A DNA stretch of 64,000 nt from Telopea speciosissima (taxonomy: Eukaryota > Streptophyta > Magnoliopsida > Proteales > Proteaceae): positions 39,080,321-39,144,320 of the forward strand of contig NC_057922.1 in NCBI RefSeq assembly GCF_018873765.1, given 5' to 3'. The notes beneath the pieces are model-generated. The model had not been told where the DNA came from and ran no database searches. It was given only the letters and a program-made list of their open reading frames with translations. This document shows positions 34,893 through 48,776 of this stretch, in pieces; the stretch's first letter is position 1, and every line of letters starts with the position of its first letter. A program made the translations under genes and the position numbers.

Positions 34893-35408
34893 ATGCTTAA
34901 TCCCTACAAGCTGTTCGTTAACCCTCTTGGAGTTGTGTTCTTTGATATATTGTGAGTTCGACCTTTTCTTGGAGTTCTATTGCTAAAACTTCTCCTTCCT
35001 TATATTTCTCAATCTGCATGGATCTTTGAGATATTTGGATACTTCCTCCACCGCTAGTATTCTTCCATTGACCAGTTGAACCACATCCACTAGTTAGTTC
35101 TATTGAAAATTAGTCGAGTTACTAATTCGAACTTACTTACTAATTTCAGAACTATGTCTATATTTCCTAATTTAACCATTGGATCTCAATCACACTTAAA
35201 GGAGTTATTCATCCATCTTAGAGGCACTGTTGGCCTTGTTCCCCACCCCATCGAGTTCGATTTATCGGATATCAATAGTTTCAATTACGGTCTGTGGTCC
35301 TACCTTGTGGGTGATTACGTACTTTGTTGTTTTTGAACCTAGAGTAAAAAGAATTATATTAAATAAATGAACCTGGAGATTTGACTTGTTTGGAGTTTTT
35401 ATGAGTGA

Positions 35409-35600
<192 letters not shown>

Positions 35601-36749
35601 TGAATGCTTGTTACTTTGATCTCTATCTGCGGGTAAAACATATAAGATTGTACTACAATGATTTGAGTTTCTTTATTAGAGATCGGAAATAGTGAACCCT
35701 TGGCTCATTTACTACTAAGTAACTAGCCTTCAAGCATCAATGATGTTTGCCGATTATATTATTGAAGTGGCACTTTGTTCTATAATGAGGCAACTGATTG
35801 TTCAAGAGGTTCTAAACAAGTTCTGATTAATTTCGGGGTAAGGAAGAACAAATTTTCATTTAATTATTAGTATTATTATTTTTCAAGTTATGGATCAAGT
35901 ATTTTCACAATTAAGCCTCTTACGCCATAATCAAGTATTGCACTGATTAATGATACCTCCTACTTTGATTTGACAACCGGGTGGAGCAAGAGGACAAAAA
36001 ACTTAGAAATAGAGGACTTTGGGAAGTGCCTCATCCATGGCTTAATGTTTTTAAACCAAAATCACAAATAAAACCATGTAAAGACCTTCTGCTCAAAACC
36101 ATCTCGCCATTCCCCTAATGGACCAATGCTAATCTACTCAATTCTTAGACACTAGTAAGAATTAAACCGAGAAATGCTTATAGCTTTAAACGATATACAA
36201 ATGCTTTAAACCCAAAAAAATTAATTGTACAAATACTTATATCTTTAAACATATACGAGCTTTAAACCCCCAAAAAAAAAAAACATGCTCAACAAAACCG
36301 TGAAATGGAAACATTGCACTCAACCTTAAATAGAGAGAGAGAGAGAGAGAAAGAGACAAACCTTGCGAGAGAGAACTACTGTTGCCACCGTAGGCAAGCT
36401 GCTCCCGAGAGGGGGAGGCAGTAGAGAAGGGAGTGGGAAGGTTGCGAGAGATGGGGAGGCGATAGTAGAGAAGGGGTTGCGGCTAGGGAATCAAAGAGGT
36501 GTGAGTCCGATTGGGGGTTTATGAGAGATGTGAGTCCGATTGGAGGTTAGGGTTTCCACGATGAGAGAGGCTTTTGAAACACTTGAAATTGTTGGTGGCA
36601 GGTTTGAGATCGAAAAATGTAAAACTCATCGGAAAAGGAGGTACTCCGGCGATAATGACGACGAGGCTTGAAATCAACGGAGGGGAGGAGCTAGCGCTTG
36701 ACAGCTGATCTCTTCTCCGTCGTGCGAGAATGGGGTAGAGATGGTTGGC

Positions 36750-36751
<2 letters not shown>

Positions 36752-36812
<61 letters not shown>
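36752..36812. repeat. (GA)n microsatellite, about 60 bp
   Basis: Uninterrupted GA units; the second copy at 60,554-60,619 is a few units longer. Confidence 0.9.
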
Positions 36813-36814
<2 letters not shown>

Positions 36815-36888
36815 TTTCATGAGGGAATGGGATAGAAGAATGCGGGAAGCTGGAAACTCGGGAGCCCGCTAAAAATTTAAGGCAATTG

Positions 36889-37437
36889 GGCGACGGTATC
36901 TTTAGTAATGCTGTCGTTAAACATATCATAAAATCGCTGACGATAAGACTTATACCGTCGTTATACATGTATAATCCACGACGGAAAAATATATACCGTC
37001 GCCTAATTTTAGTTTCTATGATGAGATAATTTAGAGCCGTCAAGGAAAATAATATTTTGCTCCGATATTTGGCTACGGACCATGTTTCTAACCGTCGGAA
37101 AAATAAAATTCCACGGGAAAATACACACCGTTGCCCAATTAGAGTTTCCACGGCGAATAGTCACAAACCGTCGCCGAAAATAATATTACCTTACGCTACT
37201 ATATTAACCGTCGTAGAAAATTATATTTGGCTATGGACCATATTTCTAACCGTCGGAAAAAATAACATTCCACGGGAAAATATACACCGTTGCCCAATTA
37301 GAGTTTCCACGACGGATAGTCACAAACCGTCCGAGAAAATAATATTACGCCACGCTACTATATTAGCAGTCGTAGAAAATTATATTTGGCTACGGACCAT
37401 ATTTCTTACCGTCGGAAAAATAGGATTTCTTGTAGTG
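36889..37437. repeat. CACTA right end: subterminal repeats and terminal inverted repeat
   Basis: ACCGTCG/CGACGG motifs recur throughout, and the end is TAGGATTTCTTGTAGTG followed by ACT. Within it a 158-bp unit (TTGGCTACGGACCAT at 37,069, 37,227 and 37,385) is repeated in tandem two and a fraction times. Confidence 0.85.
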
Positions 37438-38454
37438 ACTCTAGAGAAATAAAGCAACGTAGATTGGGACTCCATCCCCCCCACCCAAATCTCTCAAACA
37501 TAAAAGTTGCACCTAATCGTTATAAAAATTTCCACTTTGTAATGATTTGACTTTACTTTCCTTCTTTGCATTTTCTTTACAACCAAAGGAAGCCTTGGAG
37601 TTTAGATGGTTTGGCATCACTCCTACATTCAGCAGAGACATGAAAAGAGACAAACCTGGTTCGCAATGGGGGAGAGCAAAAAATCTTGAAGAGCAATTAA
37701 AACCCAAAACTCGATCAATCTTCATTACCCATCAATGCACCCATTGACCACCTCTTTGTTCTTCCGTCTCTCTCTCTCTCTCTCGAACCGCTCTTCTTGA
37801 TTTTTTTTTGGTAGAAGCTTTTCTTGATTTTTGAAAATGGTACGAGAGAGAGGAGAGACGAGAGCGGGAAATAGGAGACGTGAGAGTTACTCTTTATTTG
37901 GGAGCGCTTACGTGGAGAGAGGAGAGAGAAGATCGGAGTGGTTTTGAGGAAAGAGTGGAGAGAGGAGAGAGAGAGTCATAAGTATATAAATAACAAATTT
38001 TGAAAAACTAGCCATTGGATTTGTGGCTGACTCATGTTGAACATCCGTAAAAGGAACCTCACAACCGTATAGGTGAGGGAACCTTAGAGGAAAAAAATCC
38101 CAAACCCCTACTCCCCACTAATTCGATTCCTTTCTTGGAATTTAAAACAAGAGATAAGAAGGGGGAAGGAATCGATCACTTAAGTGATCGTTCCTCCTTC
38201 TCTTGTCTTGGGCCTGCGATCAGCCCCCACATGTGGGCGATCAAGTTGGGCCCAAAAGCCCATTAACTTTTACATCCCCAAATCGTCGATCTAGTGAAAT
38301 CCTTTTACAATCTTACTATACAACTTCAGTCTTCAAGACCTCAGTTGCGAGGTTTTCCTCCCTTGCAACAGGCAGGAAAGCCTAAATTCAAAGAGAGATA
38401 TAGAGCGCGAGAGCCAGAAAGAGATGCAGAGGTAACCCTTGGAGAGAAGGAGAG
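37438..38454 (+). promoter_or_regulatory. Upstream region of CAP-D3, copy 1
   Basis: The CACTA element ends about 1.0 kb before the CAP-D3 start codon. The region holds the segment (37,709-38,099) that also occurs inverted at 3,754-4,123. It includes a TATATAAATAAC box near 37,984 that could be a TATA element, and a CT-rich tract. The transcript start cannot be fixed from the sequence. Confidence 0.4.
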
Positions 38455-39876
38455 ATGGAAGAGGGCATCCATCGAATAATCGCTGAGCTTGAAGCCGACC
38501 ACAATGGAAACGATCCAGCCTCAGCAACTTGCATTTCGGAGTCGACCCTTTTAGAGTTACAAGCACTGTTCGATAACACTAATACCCTCGATGCCGACGG
38601 TGACGTCTCCGACGACATCGATTACATATGGGAAGCTTTGGCCTCGAAGAACATATCTCCAACCGTGCTCGTCCGCCAGATCACCACTGCCATGGATTCT
38701 GGTCCCATTCACCTAACCCTATTAGCTTCCCAAGTGTATCTATTTATCCTCCTCTCCCCGAATTCCCCCGTTTTCACTCTCTTCTCACCTATCGCTTTCA
38801 TTTCGCTCCTCCGATCCATCAGACGGTCTCTCAAGCAGCAACAATCCGGCTCCCCACCTATAGCGGCAGCTGACGATAGCCGTGGTGGAGCACGTAAGAT
38901 CGGTAGAAAAAGAAAGGGCCGTGTGCAGGGGAGGCTTCTCACAACATGAGCATGGCTAATGATTATGCCGCCGGTGGTGATGATGAGAATAACGAGAATG
39001 TCCAGAATCGTTTGTTCGCTGTTCTTGAAAAATTGGAATCTGTTATGGGTCGAATTCACTTGGATCGATTCCCAGAGAGTCTGAAATCTTTAATTCAGAC
39101 TGTTGCCCAAATTCAGTAATGGCACTTGAATCGTACCAGAGTTCGGCAAACTATAACAGGTTAACTAATATCTGTTTCCGGATATTGAATGCAGTGTTAA
39201 AGCCTGAACACGGTGATCAGACCACCGCAGCAGTTGATGCTGAAATCACTGTCCCCGGCGATTCTTCTCTTGAAGTCACAGGCCCGAACATCAGCAATGA
39301 ATTTTGTAACGCATCAGATGATGACCTTGGCAAAGGGTCTGATGCTGTCAGGAAAGCAGTTATATATCTCCCAAGGTACCTGGTTCAGAAGGCACCGGAG
39401 AAGTCTGAACCCCGTGCATGTGCCGTGGAATCAATCATGGACATAGTTCGAGCAATGGAATATGAGGACCAAATTGGTTTTGCAGATTATGTGGTGAAGA
39501 TGACTCAGGGCAAGTCCCAACTCAGACTGCTGGCAGTCGATCTTATCCCCATTTTATTAATGTCTCTGGTGATCCACTAGGGGAAAATGCAGGTGAGGGA
39601 GTCCGTGATCTGTGGGGTTTGAAGTGTATGGAGGCTTTGATTCAGCGTTGTTCTGATGCAGTCCCAGGTATCCGAGCACGGGCTTTGACCAACTTGGCAC
39701 AGGTGGTGGGATTCTTCATCAGGTGATGTTGGCCAAGGCCCGGCTAGAGGAAGTGATTCCTCTAAATGAATCACAATTTGGGTAGTGGATGAGAAAATCT
39801 TCTATGTATAAAGGTATGGATGAGAAGGCAGCAGTGAGGAAATTCAACTGATTACAAAATCAACTTCGCTAATGGG
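38455..39876 (+). pseudogene. CAP-D3: CAP-D3 first exon, truncated copy
   Basis: Same start and sequence as 62,294 onward, but with several one- or two-base indels (G-run after GTGCAGG, ATTCAGTAATGG, GTTGATGCTG, CTCTGGTGATCC) and a badly garbled last 180 bp. The exon is cut after ACTTCGCTAATGGG and fused to CACTA interior at 39,877. Most lesions lie in homopolymers or CAG/CTG sites, so they look like consensus errors. The copy is either a partial duplication or an assembly artefact. It would encode only the N-terminal HEAT region of the condensin-II subunit. Confidence 0.85.
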
Positions 39877-42800
39877 TATTTTGAATCTTTAGATGCTTTT
39901 ACCTAATATTTGAACTTAATGGTGATAGGATAGTTTGTAAATCATCAATAACATGGTTAAATTTTTGGAGTGAACGAAGAAACTACGTAGAGAGAGCAAG
40001 ATAGCTAGCAACTCTGTCTCTTAGCTTGAAATATCCAATAAGTTTCATATACTTCTACTGCTCATACACCAAATCCAAATGAAACAAGCATTGCAGAGGC
40101 ATGTACAAAATATTTATGTTGCTAACCTTCTCTAAATACATCCGATAATTGAAAGATATAAATGACAAGGATATAGGTTTGGATTTGTGACTTATGCAGT
40201 GGGTTCTTTTGTGGTAGATAAAGTCACTCAAAACTAAATTATCAATGGGAAACAGTAGGTATTTTTGTTTGAAATATTTAAGTTGAAATCAAGAGACCAT
40301 ACCAAAGGGAGCCATTAACTCTTAAGGATTTTTGATGAAGAAGATCTTTATGGGTGGAGTTCCTACACCAAAGATAATACGAGTATTTTCCTATTTCAAA
40401 GCATCGGATTAAGCTATTCTTAGAGTGAGTGAGATCGAAGAGCCATACCTTATGTAACGATCTACAAGGGCTTTAAACCCCGGAAAAAAATGCTCAACAA
40501 AATCCTGAAATGGAAACATTGCACACAACCTTAAATAGAGTAAGGTGTTTTTCATCTTAAAAAACCTAACAAATATAAACAGTGCTCATTCCTCAAAGTA
40601 AGGCGTATAGGAAGGACTTTACCACAATTGAAAGAAGAAGAAAAAAAAATAGATGGATTTTTACCCCTGAAATGTAAAAGGAGCCTGTCCATCCCATAAG
40701 GTCCCCTTGAGATTAGCCATGTGGAAAAGCAATAAAGTGTGCATCTATACACATATTCCCATGTATAACACTTCCACACAAGCAATGATAACACTTCAAT
40801 TTAATCAAGCCTCATTTTTCCACAAACCACCTGCCTACCACCCAATAAATCATAGACCATTAAGTAGTTTTTGAGAAAGGGCATATCCGCATTTAGAGAC
40901 ATTAGGAGTTCTCAAGGCCAGTCCATTCATACAAATATTCATCAGACGTACTACGTTGTAAGCTCTCTAATCAATTCTGAATACCTCATTGACATCTTTG
41001 TTCTGCCATTCTATTTTAAAGCTCAGATCTTCACCATTGTGCTCCATTCGAGTTACGTACCACTAGCCTTCATTGAACATGATCAGATTAAAATTTGAAT
41101 GAGTGCTAAACTTTAATTCCTCGTTAGGATTTGTTTTGGAATCTCTTTCATGATCTTGCTTTCTATTCATCTTAACAACCTTTCCTCTTTGGAGTTTAAA
41201 ACAAAAAGAAAAGGAGCACCAATTCATGAGGCTCCTCTGTTGAGTCGGTAATTTTGAAATTTGATATTTTGTCTTGCTCTAATGTTTCAAATCAATTAGT
41301 TTATTCTTTATTTAATAGCATCTTCATATATACCTTGAAAAATAATTTCATGCTCGAAAGTATTGTTAAAATCCAAACCTTGAAAAGGCCTTTCATACCT
41401 TAAAACCATCACTATCTTAACCGTCCCCTCCTCTCTCCCTCTTTCTTCCATTCTGTACTTCTCTTTGCAACCATAAAACCTTAAATGAACATTCTTTTGT
41501 TATAAGGTACTAGGAGGTTTCTCTTTCTTATCATAGACCCATTAGAGCTTCACTAGATGGAAGACTCTTGAGCCATTTACAAGCATTATTCCTCGCTTCT
41601 TGTGGAGCAAAGTGTTACATGCAAATATGTTTGGTTTAAACAATACTACGACAAGTAAGCTCTCTCCCTCGTGTTATTGAACTCGATGTAAATGTATGTT
41701 CATGGAAGCAAAAGAGAAAACCCAAGTTCTTCTAGGAATTCATAGGCTTCTTAGACTAGATATTTTCGTGGTTTTCTTTGGTTTGTGAGTCCTTTCAGAG
41801 GTTGCATCTATGCTTTGACATAAAAATGAAATATGAACTACAAGGCACAATTTTATGCATTTTTAAATTTAACTTCCGGTGGTCATTTGCTATTCTATAC
41901 TGCATACATGCTATGGACATCTTGTTAAACATTTATCTGCAGTTATGTAGAAATACACAACTAAGAATTTTTTAATCGACTGCTTGCATGAGTAACTAGA
42001 AATTTTCAGATTATTGTAATAGAAAGATCCCGTAGTAAACACAAGGAATCCTGGAAGGTTGTGTTTATGGATGAATTCACATTTACAGACTAGTAGACTG
42101 CCATATGAAAACCTCCATGAACATAGATCCAAACCCCGAAGTTCGGAGGCACAAATGATTCGAAGGTTGCACCCAGAGATTCCAAAATCATATTGACAAA
42201 GAAATTGTTCCAAGCTAAAACAAAAACAATCTAACCCTGTTCTTCATTGACGCATCGAAAATGGTTTGTCTCCTACAAGTGTGACATGAGTACCACTATA
42301 GCTCAAATAGACTTTCTTACACTACGTACCCAACCTATGTGAGACTAAATTCCCTCCTATTCTTGACCATAAAATGCACTCACCGCATTAGAGGCTCATT
42401 TCTTATGGCATAATCTCCTTTGATACGGTTGTTGGCATGGTTGTTTGATTCTTGACCGTTGGTTCCATGTAGCTTTAAGAATTTGATGGATCTGATCAAC
42501 CAATGAACAGTTCAACCAAACCAAGCAATTTTGTGTAGTCTTGTTGTAGGATTACTTGATTTTATTGAAAACCAATTGGAACCGGACATTTCAAGGGAAT
42601 CCTAATTAGAGTAGGGCTCGTAATCTAATTGCAAATGTAGGGTAAATTAACAACAACAAAAATGTAATCATATCCTATTTTAGAAAATAATTAGGAAATA
42701 CTTTATTAGAGCTCGTATAAATGTTTAACAAAAGGCAAACAAATCAGAAATGTTAGATCACAGAGCTCGTAAACCATCCACAACCGAATAGAATATGATT

Positions 42801-44244
42801 AAATTTTCACCGTTGGATTAGACTCGAGATGTCAAACCCACGTGCTATATAAGCTTCTTCCTAAAAACATAGTGATTAATTCAAAACTACCCTTCATGCC
42901 AAACCAATAGAAGCAACTAGGTCTGCACTACGGATTAGAATGAACTCCCAAGAAGTTGGGAGGTACTAACATATAAGTAGCAAGCCATTCTCTCGAGCAA
43001 TCGTGCCCCATGTCATCTAATTATAAAATTGAGTCGGGCTGGGGTTTTCCATTCGATGAATCAAGTCTTAATACCATTCAATGCCTCCAACTCAAGAAGA
43101 TAAATCTAGGAAAATAGGGTCGTAGATCCCGCACTAGTATTCCAACAGCTCAAACTCGTATAAGATATCGTGTATCCATTAAACTTTATTCGTAAAGTTG
43201 AATACCAAACCGAGACAACAATATGAAGTATTATGGAAATTAGCACAAAGCAAACTAGTAGGAAAACTTGATAGAATAGGGGCCACAGCTTGTTTAGATG
43301 CTAGAATAAACTGGTCTTTTGTTGGGGTAAATTAAGTTGAAAAATTGAAGAGATATAACAGTCGGGAATTCACCTAGAATCCCCTTTGGCATCTACCAAG
43401 TTGAACCTAAGAATCTACTCGCAGCAAGTACCGATTTGACAATGTGTAGTAGAAAACTAAAATATAATTCATATACTTATTGGGGGTGGGGGGTTTATGC
43501 CTTTAAATCTATTTATAGAATTGAGTGGATGCTTGACTCCAATATGGACTAACCAAAATCAAACCCAAAACTTAAAGTCCATAATCAAAACAAAAACTAA
43601 GCTATCGATCGTCGATGGAGACTCCTATTCCATCTAGAACATTAAAATAACTCTTGAAATTCAAGCCGAATAATACTCGACCTAATTCCACCTTACAAAA
43701 TCGAATAAACAAATCAAAAGTGACTCCTAATTACTACGCCAAGACCAGGACTGTATTAGATTCTTAAAGACAAAGAACCTCCATAGTAGGACCAGATCAG
43801 CTCATCCTTCTCTTCTTCTTCGAGCATCGCATCTAGAATAAATAAGTGTAGTATAGTAAGAAAGAGTGTAACGCAAATCTGATCTCCAAACAACAGGAAG
43901 AATATGGAATTGACTAAACAAGAGAGCACTTCAATAAATCTCGTATATGAAATTTCTAAGTAAACATATGAATAAATAAGAAGATATGATTTATAGAAGT
44001 TAATCGGATAAGAATGAAAATAGAGGTGCCGCAGGTAGGAAATAGGCGTAAGACTAACTCGACATATTGGAAAATAAATAGAAAGTAGAAGATTGTAGAA
44101 GGGGAGAGAAGAACAGAATCCACAAGGAACCTCATAGCACTCCACAGTAAATGAGAGGGGGTGGAGATACCGGGATTCTATCCGAGAGAGGAACAAATCC
44201 ATTTGCAAGTTCGGATGCCTGGAATCCACAAGGAATCGAGAATC
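39877..44244. other. Copy of CACTA interior 16,054-20,417
   Basis: No gene recognised; differences from the first copy are mostly at CAG/CTG sites (for example GAGCTCGTAAACC against GAGCTCAGAAACC). Confidence 0.5.
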
Positions 44245-44384
44245 ATAGTTAGCAAGGGAAAGCGACCATGGCATTTTAGAGGGGATAGAGGTTTATGGCG
44301 ACATCGCATGACGGCAAGGCATCCGCCATGGCGTCCAAGGCAACCAAGGAGCTCGACACCATGGCGACGCCTTAATAACTATGC
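44245..44384. mobile_element. hAT-like MITE, second copy
   Basis: Counterpart of 20,418-20,562 with the same ends; here the flank after it reads CGAGAATC, matching the left flank. Confidence 0.6.
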
Positions 44385-44929
44385 CGAGAATCGCCCAAGC
44401 CACAATGCAAACCCTCGCAAAGCACTCACGTAAAAGAAGTGGGGGAGGATCGGGATTCTATTCCATAAAATGTGGGGTTGACTTAGTAGCCTTGCAATTT
44501 ATTTGTAGACTAAGAAAAGGACCTTGGCCTCAATCAAATACGATTAGGATTTCCTAAAACTAGTTTAAAAATGAGAAAGCGAATCGCCACTGCCTATAGC
44601 AAGTAGCCTAACAGACACTAATTAGGACTTAACATACAAAAACAGTCTAATCAACTTAGATCGATAGAGCAGTCAAGTCCAAGATCTACAACCAAGTCTA
44701 GTTTGCGAACGAAACAGAGACATTTAGTAACCAAAACAAGGTCATTGCACAATAAGTTCTATTTTTCTCGAGCACTCTTATAATCAGTGCATCAACCATC
44801 GCACCAAAGATAATAACACAGAGAATAAAATGCATAGAAGCCAAACTAGTCCACATGAGTTCGAAATTGTTTCAAAATAGCACATGACATGCAAATATGG
44901 AGGCAAACAAAGACAAATAAATTGTATAC

Positions 44930-45040
44930 AGCCGCAGTACTGGAGTCGCATATCCATAGGTCCCCATGACTCTAGTAGACACATGGCTCTTATCACCGCT
45001 TGACCATCCTTGGCCAAACCAAAATCGTAAAGTTTGCATT
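44930..45040 (-). pseudogene. RLCK-VII kinase exon fragment, second copy
   Basis: Counterpart of 21,109-21,222. It keeps the bases for GYA.TPVL-like garbling of GYAAPEYLATG (GCGACTCCAGTACTGCGGCTG). The CCAG missing from copy 1 is visible here while the CAG/CTG triplets preserved in copy 1 are damaged. The two copies together point to the same underlying normal kinase sequence. Confidence 0.75.
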
Positions 45041-45315
45041 GTAGCTCTGTGATTTTAATTTTCCAAAACAGTTTAGTGTTAGCAGATATAGGTCTAGTAA
45101 AATGTAAAAGCTAAAAGCTCAATTTCTGTTTAATCGAAGAGAAATTAAGAATCGCTGAGAGGTTGAAGATATTGCAGTGATCTAGTACCCAATGGAGCAA
45201 AGGTTTGATTCCTATCTAGTTCTTTACCCAAACTTTTATTTTTTTCTTTTTAATTCTGTATTGGGTTTTTGGAGGTGATGAGAATAGTCTCCTTTCTTTG
45301 ATTTTATTACTTTAG

Positions 45316-45565
45316 GTTGATTTGGTTACCATGCTAGAGAAGGCCATTAGTTATGTCAATTTTCTTCAATTGCAAGTGAAGGTGATTACTTAACTCAATT
45401 ATTCAATCAAAAATTATCTCTAACCTTAAAGAGTGTACATGAATATAATAAGAATTATGTTTGGTTCAGTTTTGGCTATGGATGAATTTTTGGCGGTCAA
45501 GGTGGAAAAGCTCCGAGGTTTCTCAACTAAAGGATGCCATTGATGCAATTCTGTCATCAAATTAA
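45316..45565 (+). pseudogene. bHLH (RSL class) last two exons, second copy
   Basis: Exon 45,316-45,381 is identical in sense to 21,497-21,562. The last exon has lost a G at the acceptor (TTCAGTTTTGG) and is scrambled at the DEFW codons (TTTTTGGCGGTCAAGG). The tail KDAIDAILSSN and TAA are kept. Confidence 0.8.
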
Positions 45566-46182
45566 GACGTAGATTGAAGCTCAAGCTCAAAATAAGAGAC
45601 AAAGAGCAAACAGCACAAGGAGTAGAATCAAGGCCAACTCTACAACAAAGAATCGTAACAATCAACTCCTTAAACTACCGTAAACCTAATAGAGTAAGAG
45701 CAGAGAAGACTTCTCCCTTTCTTCTTTCGAGTGCATTGTTAAATGTATTAAAGAAAATCATTATGTAAACATAACTTGTAAATGAGACCTCTTTAGATAC
45801 CACCTAGAGCTAATGTCATAAAGCTAAATATTGATGGCAGTCCTTGGATAACCTGGGTCCGTCTTAAGGGAACTTAATCATAAAAATTCAGGTAATATTT
45901 GAGTAGCGATTCAACATCATCGAATTGATGTCTCTCTCTCTCTCTCTCATCCTCGATGAGGTCATATTCTTTTGATCAAATAGTTTTTTATGTCAAATGA
46001 CTTTTCATCCTTCAAGCTAACCTTGGCACAAAGCTAAGGTGACCAAACTTATAAGAAGAGATACCATTAAGTACATAAGAAAATACAAATTTCTTTTTGA
46101 TGAGTACAGACTATAACATAAATAAAAAATAATAACTTGCATATCCTAAGAAATTATACTTATGTGTTAAGAGCAAAATAAC

Positions 46183-46389
46183 CTTTCGGAGAAGTTTTAT
46201 TGTAACATTTTGCAAAGATCAACATAGCTTGAAGCAGCTTCATGCTTGCTTTCCGACTGAAAAGAGGACTATTGATAGAGTCAAAAAGGAGCATCAAATA
46301 ATAATTTAAGTGTTTAAACAACAATATGTACATCAATACGTTCAAATGACAATCAGCTATTTTGATGTAGGCAGATCCACCTTTATCCC
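46183..46389 (-). pseudogene. Alpha-SNAP fragment, second copy
   Basis: Counterpart of 22,376-22,579 with the same two exons. The ESKHEAAS end has an extra base near 46,255 (TTTCCGACTG against TTTCCACTG), and the GATGCTGCAAAATG codons are altered at CTG/CAG positions. Confidence 0.75.
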
Positions 46390-48776
46390 CTGAAAAACCA
46401 ATTTATCAGAGGTATTAGCAAGCACATAATATGAACTTGTTGTATTTCCAATAAAAAATTTAACAATTAGCTAATTCAATTAATTTCAGAAGAAAAAAGA
46501 ATTGATTGTTGGATATTTCAAATCAATGTTATTAAAATACGTTGGCAACCCTAGGCAATGCACCATCTCATCAAATAGGCACCGCCCGGAAATCCAGGCT
46601 TGCATCTAGCTCAACCTCACCTAAGTGCTTCACACCTAGACCTCCATGTACCACCTAGTTGCCTAGGCGACACGGGTGTTACCTCGACGTAATCGCTTCA
46701 AGCATAATGAAAGAAAGGTGATAACATTTTCAAAACTTTCACATCATTAGTAAGCTGAGAATGAGATTCGATCATCAATTAAATAAATCATGCACTCATT
46801 GTTTAATAGTTATCACATCCAGTGGCTCACCCACTTCCAAACTGCTCAAAGAATTCCATCCTACCAGGGCCATATGGCCATATCCAATGTAATCTTTATT
46901 TCTCAATTGTTCTAGTCTTTTTCCTCCGAACTTCTATAATTGTGTAGTAGTACATTATGGATCAAGTATAAGGTGATGAAGAAAAGGAAATGGAAAGAGG
47001 GTTACCGAGAAAAGGAAGGGGGAGATAAAAGGTGATGCAATGGAAAGAGGGTTACCGAGAAAAGGAAGGAGAAGAAAAGGGATGGAGAAAAGGGAAAAGA
47101 ATAAGAGGATTGTCTTCAGTGTTAGGTGAGTATCTGGACCCACTTCTCATTAATGGCCGACTATGGAAATTTCTATCTGTTCTCATAACACCCACAAGGC
47201 CACAACATGGAACCTTCTCTCTCTCTCCATGAACCAAATAAAATCCTTCCTCTTTTACCTAAAAAGAGTTGGGGAGGATGACAAAACCATAAAAACAAGT
47301 AGAAAGCAATAAATTTTGATAGAGAGCAGTTATATACGTCCCATTAAATTTCCCGCCAAAGTCAAAGCAAATGCTATCTAATTCTCTCAAACGCATCTTT
47401 AGAAATGCCAAAAGGGATCGACAAGCAGCCCCCAACCTAGTGAGCAATTGGTAACCAACGCCCACCCCTCGATCACCCCCTTTCCCTCGTACGCAGCCTT
47501 ACTCTAGATGAGTCTTACGTTGATCTAAAAAAGTCTATTACTTTTAGGAGTTTCAGCTTTTAAAAGTTTTTTTCCTTTAAGAAAGAGAGAGTAGTTAAGA
47601 GCCCTAGAATAGTCGAAGTTCCTACTTTTCCTTTTAATCAATTTCAATACCTCATGGACATCTTTGTCCGCCATTCTATTTTAAAGCTTCGACCTTCACC
47701 ATTGTGCTCCATTCCAAGGGTGCAGCCAATGGCCTTAAATCAAGGAGGAAGCAAAGCAACCAAGAGCAAACAAGTTAGAAGGCGCTTAAATTTGAATTTG
47801 AAGTCCTGGGTCCCAAGCCGAGGTAAAAGGAACAGAAGCAGATATGTGGATCTCGAGAATTCAATTGAGCAACCCAAGGACTGCCTCATGGTTGATAAAC
47901 GAATGCGACTCAAGATGAAAATATAAGACTCGTAAATGTGGGATCTAAGAAGGTCCACCTCACCATCCAAAAACATAACAAGATTGACACACAAGAGGTT
48001 CTAGAATGTCCATATTTTCTAATTCTTGCTGCCTATATTACTTGTATATCTCTTATTCCAAGTTGTTGGAGTTTTCTAAAGTCTGTTCTCTTGATCTTAG
48101 TGCATAATTTTGAATACAACTCGTTTTAGCAAATTCCTAGTTTCGCTTTTATAGACGCCATGATTCCCATGACCCATAATTCATGTATGATGTTCTTACA
48201 AATAACTTTCCATGAAATGTTTAACCAAATATCAAGAGAAATCATTGAATTTTTGCTTGGATATGTGTTTCTAATATTCATGATTGAGTCTTGGAAACAA
48301 ATACGAAGTAATCATTGTTTTGATTTTTAATTTGTTTTCCAAATATCTTCTAATTTAACCTTCTCAATGAGGGTCCACTTATTGATTCATTTACTTACCG
48401 ATCTAATTGTTTATTTTCGTAAATCGAAGTTTATTTACCATTTGAGTCCGCACTTTCCCTTCTTTAGAATGATGTTTTAAAGAAGAAAATGAAAGAAGAA
48501 GAGTAGAATGGGAAGAAGAAGTTGAAGGAGACAAAATATAAGAAGCATTGCGTAAGAGATGGAGAGTGGAGCTGCTGCCCTGTTGCAACAGTGGTGGAGG
48601 TCATGTGAAACCATATGAGATGGTGAAAGGGTGAACAGCTGGTGGATCCACCGATGAGTGTTGTGAAACCATATCAGCCGGGTTCAAGAGATGTCCAACA
48701 ATGTTAGGTCGCTCACACTATCAATCAATCTGGCCAAGAAGATTGATAACTCTTTCAGCTTAATAGCCACGAAGAT
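46390..48776. other. Copy of CACTA interior 22,580-24,959
   Basis: Same repeats as in the first copy, no gene recognised. 48,480-48,601 is a further copy of the 14,025-14,146 block. Confidence 0.45.

Noticed and set aside
36519-37151. 210-codon minus-strand frame with a Ser-Leu run
   Set aside because: The Ser-Leu run is the translated GA microsatellite and the rest is the CACTA subterminal array.
37057-37452. 131-codon plus-strand frame
   Set aside because: It is a translation of the 158-bp subterminal tandem repeat, with no independent homology.
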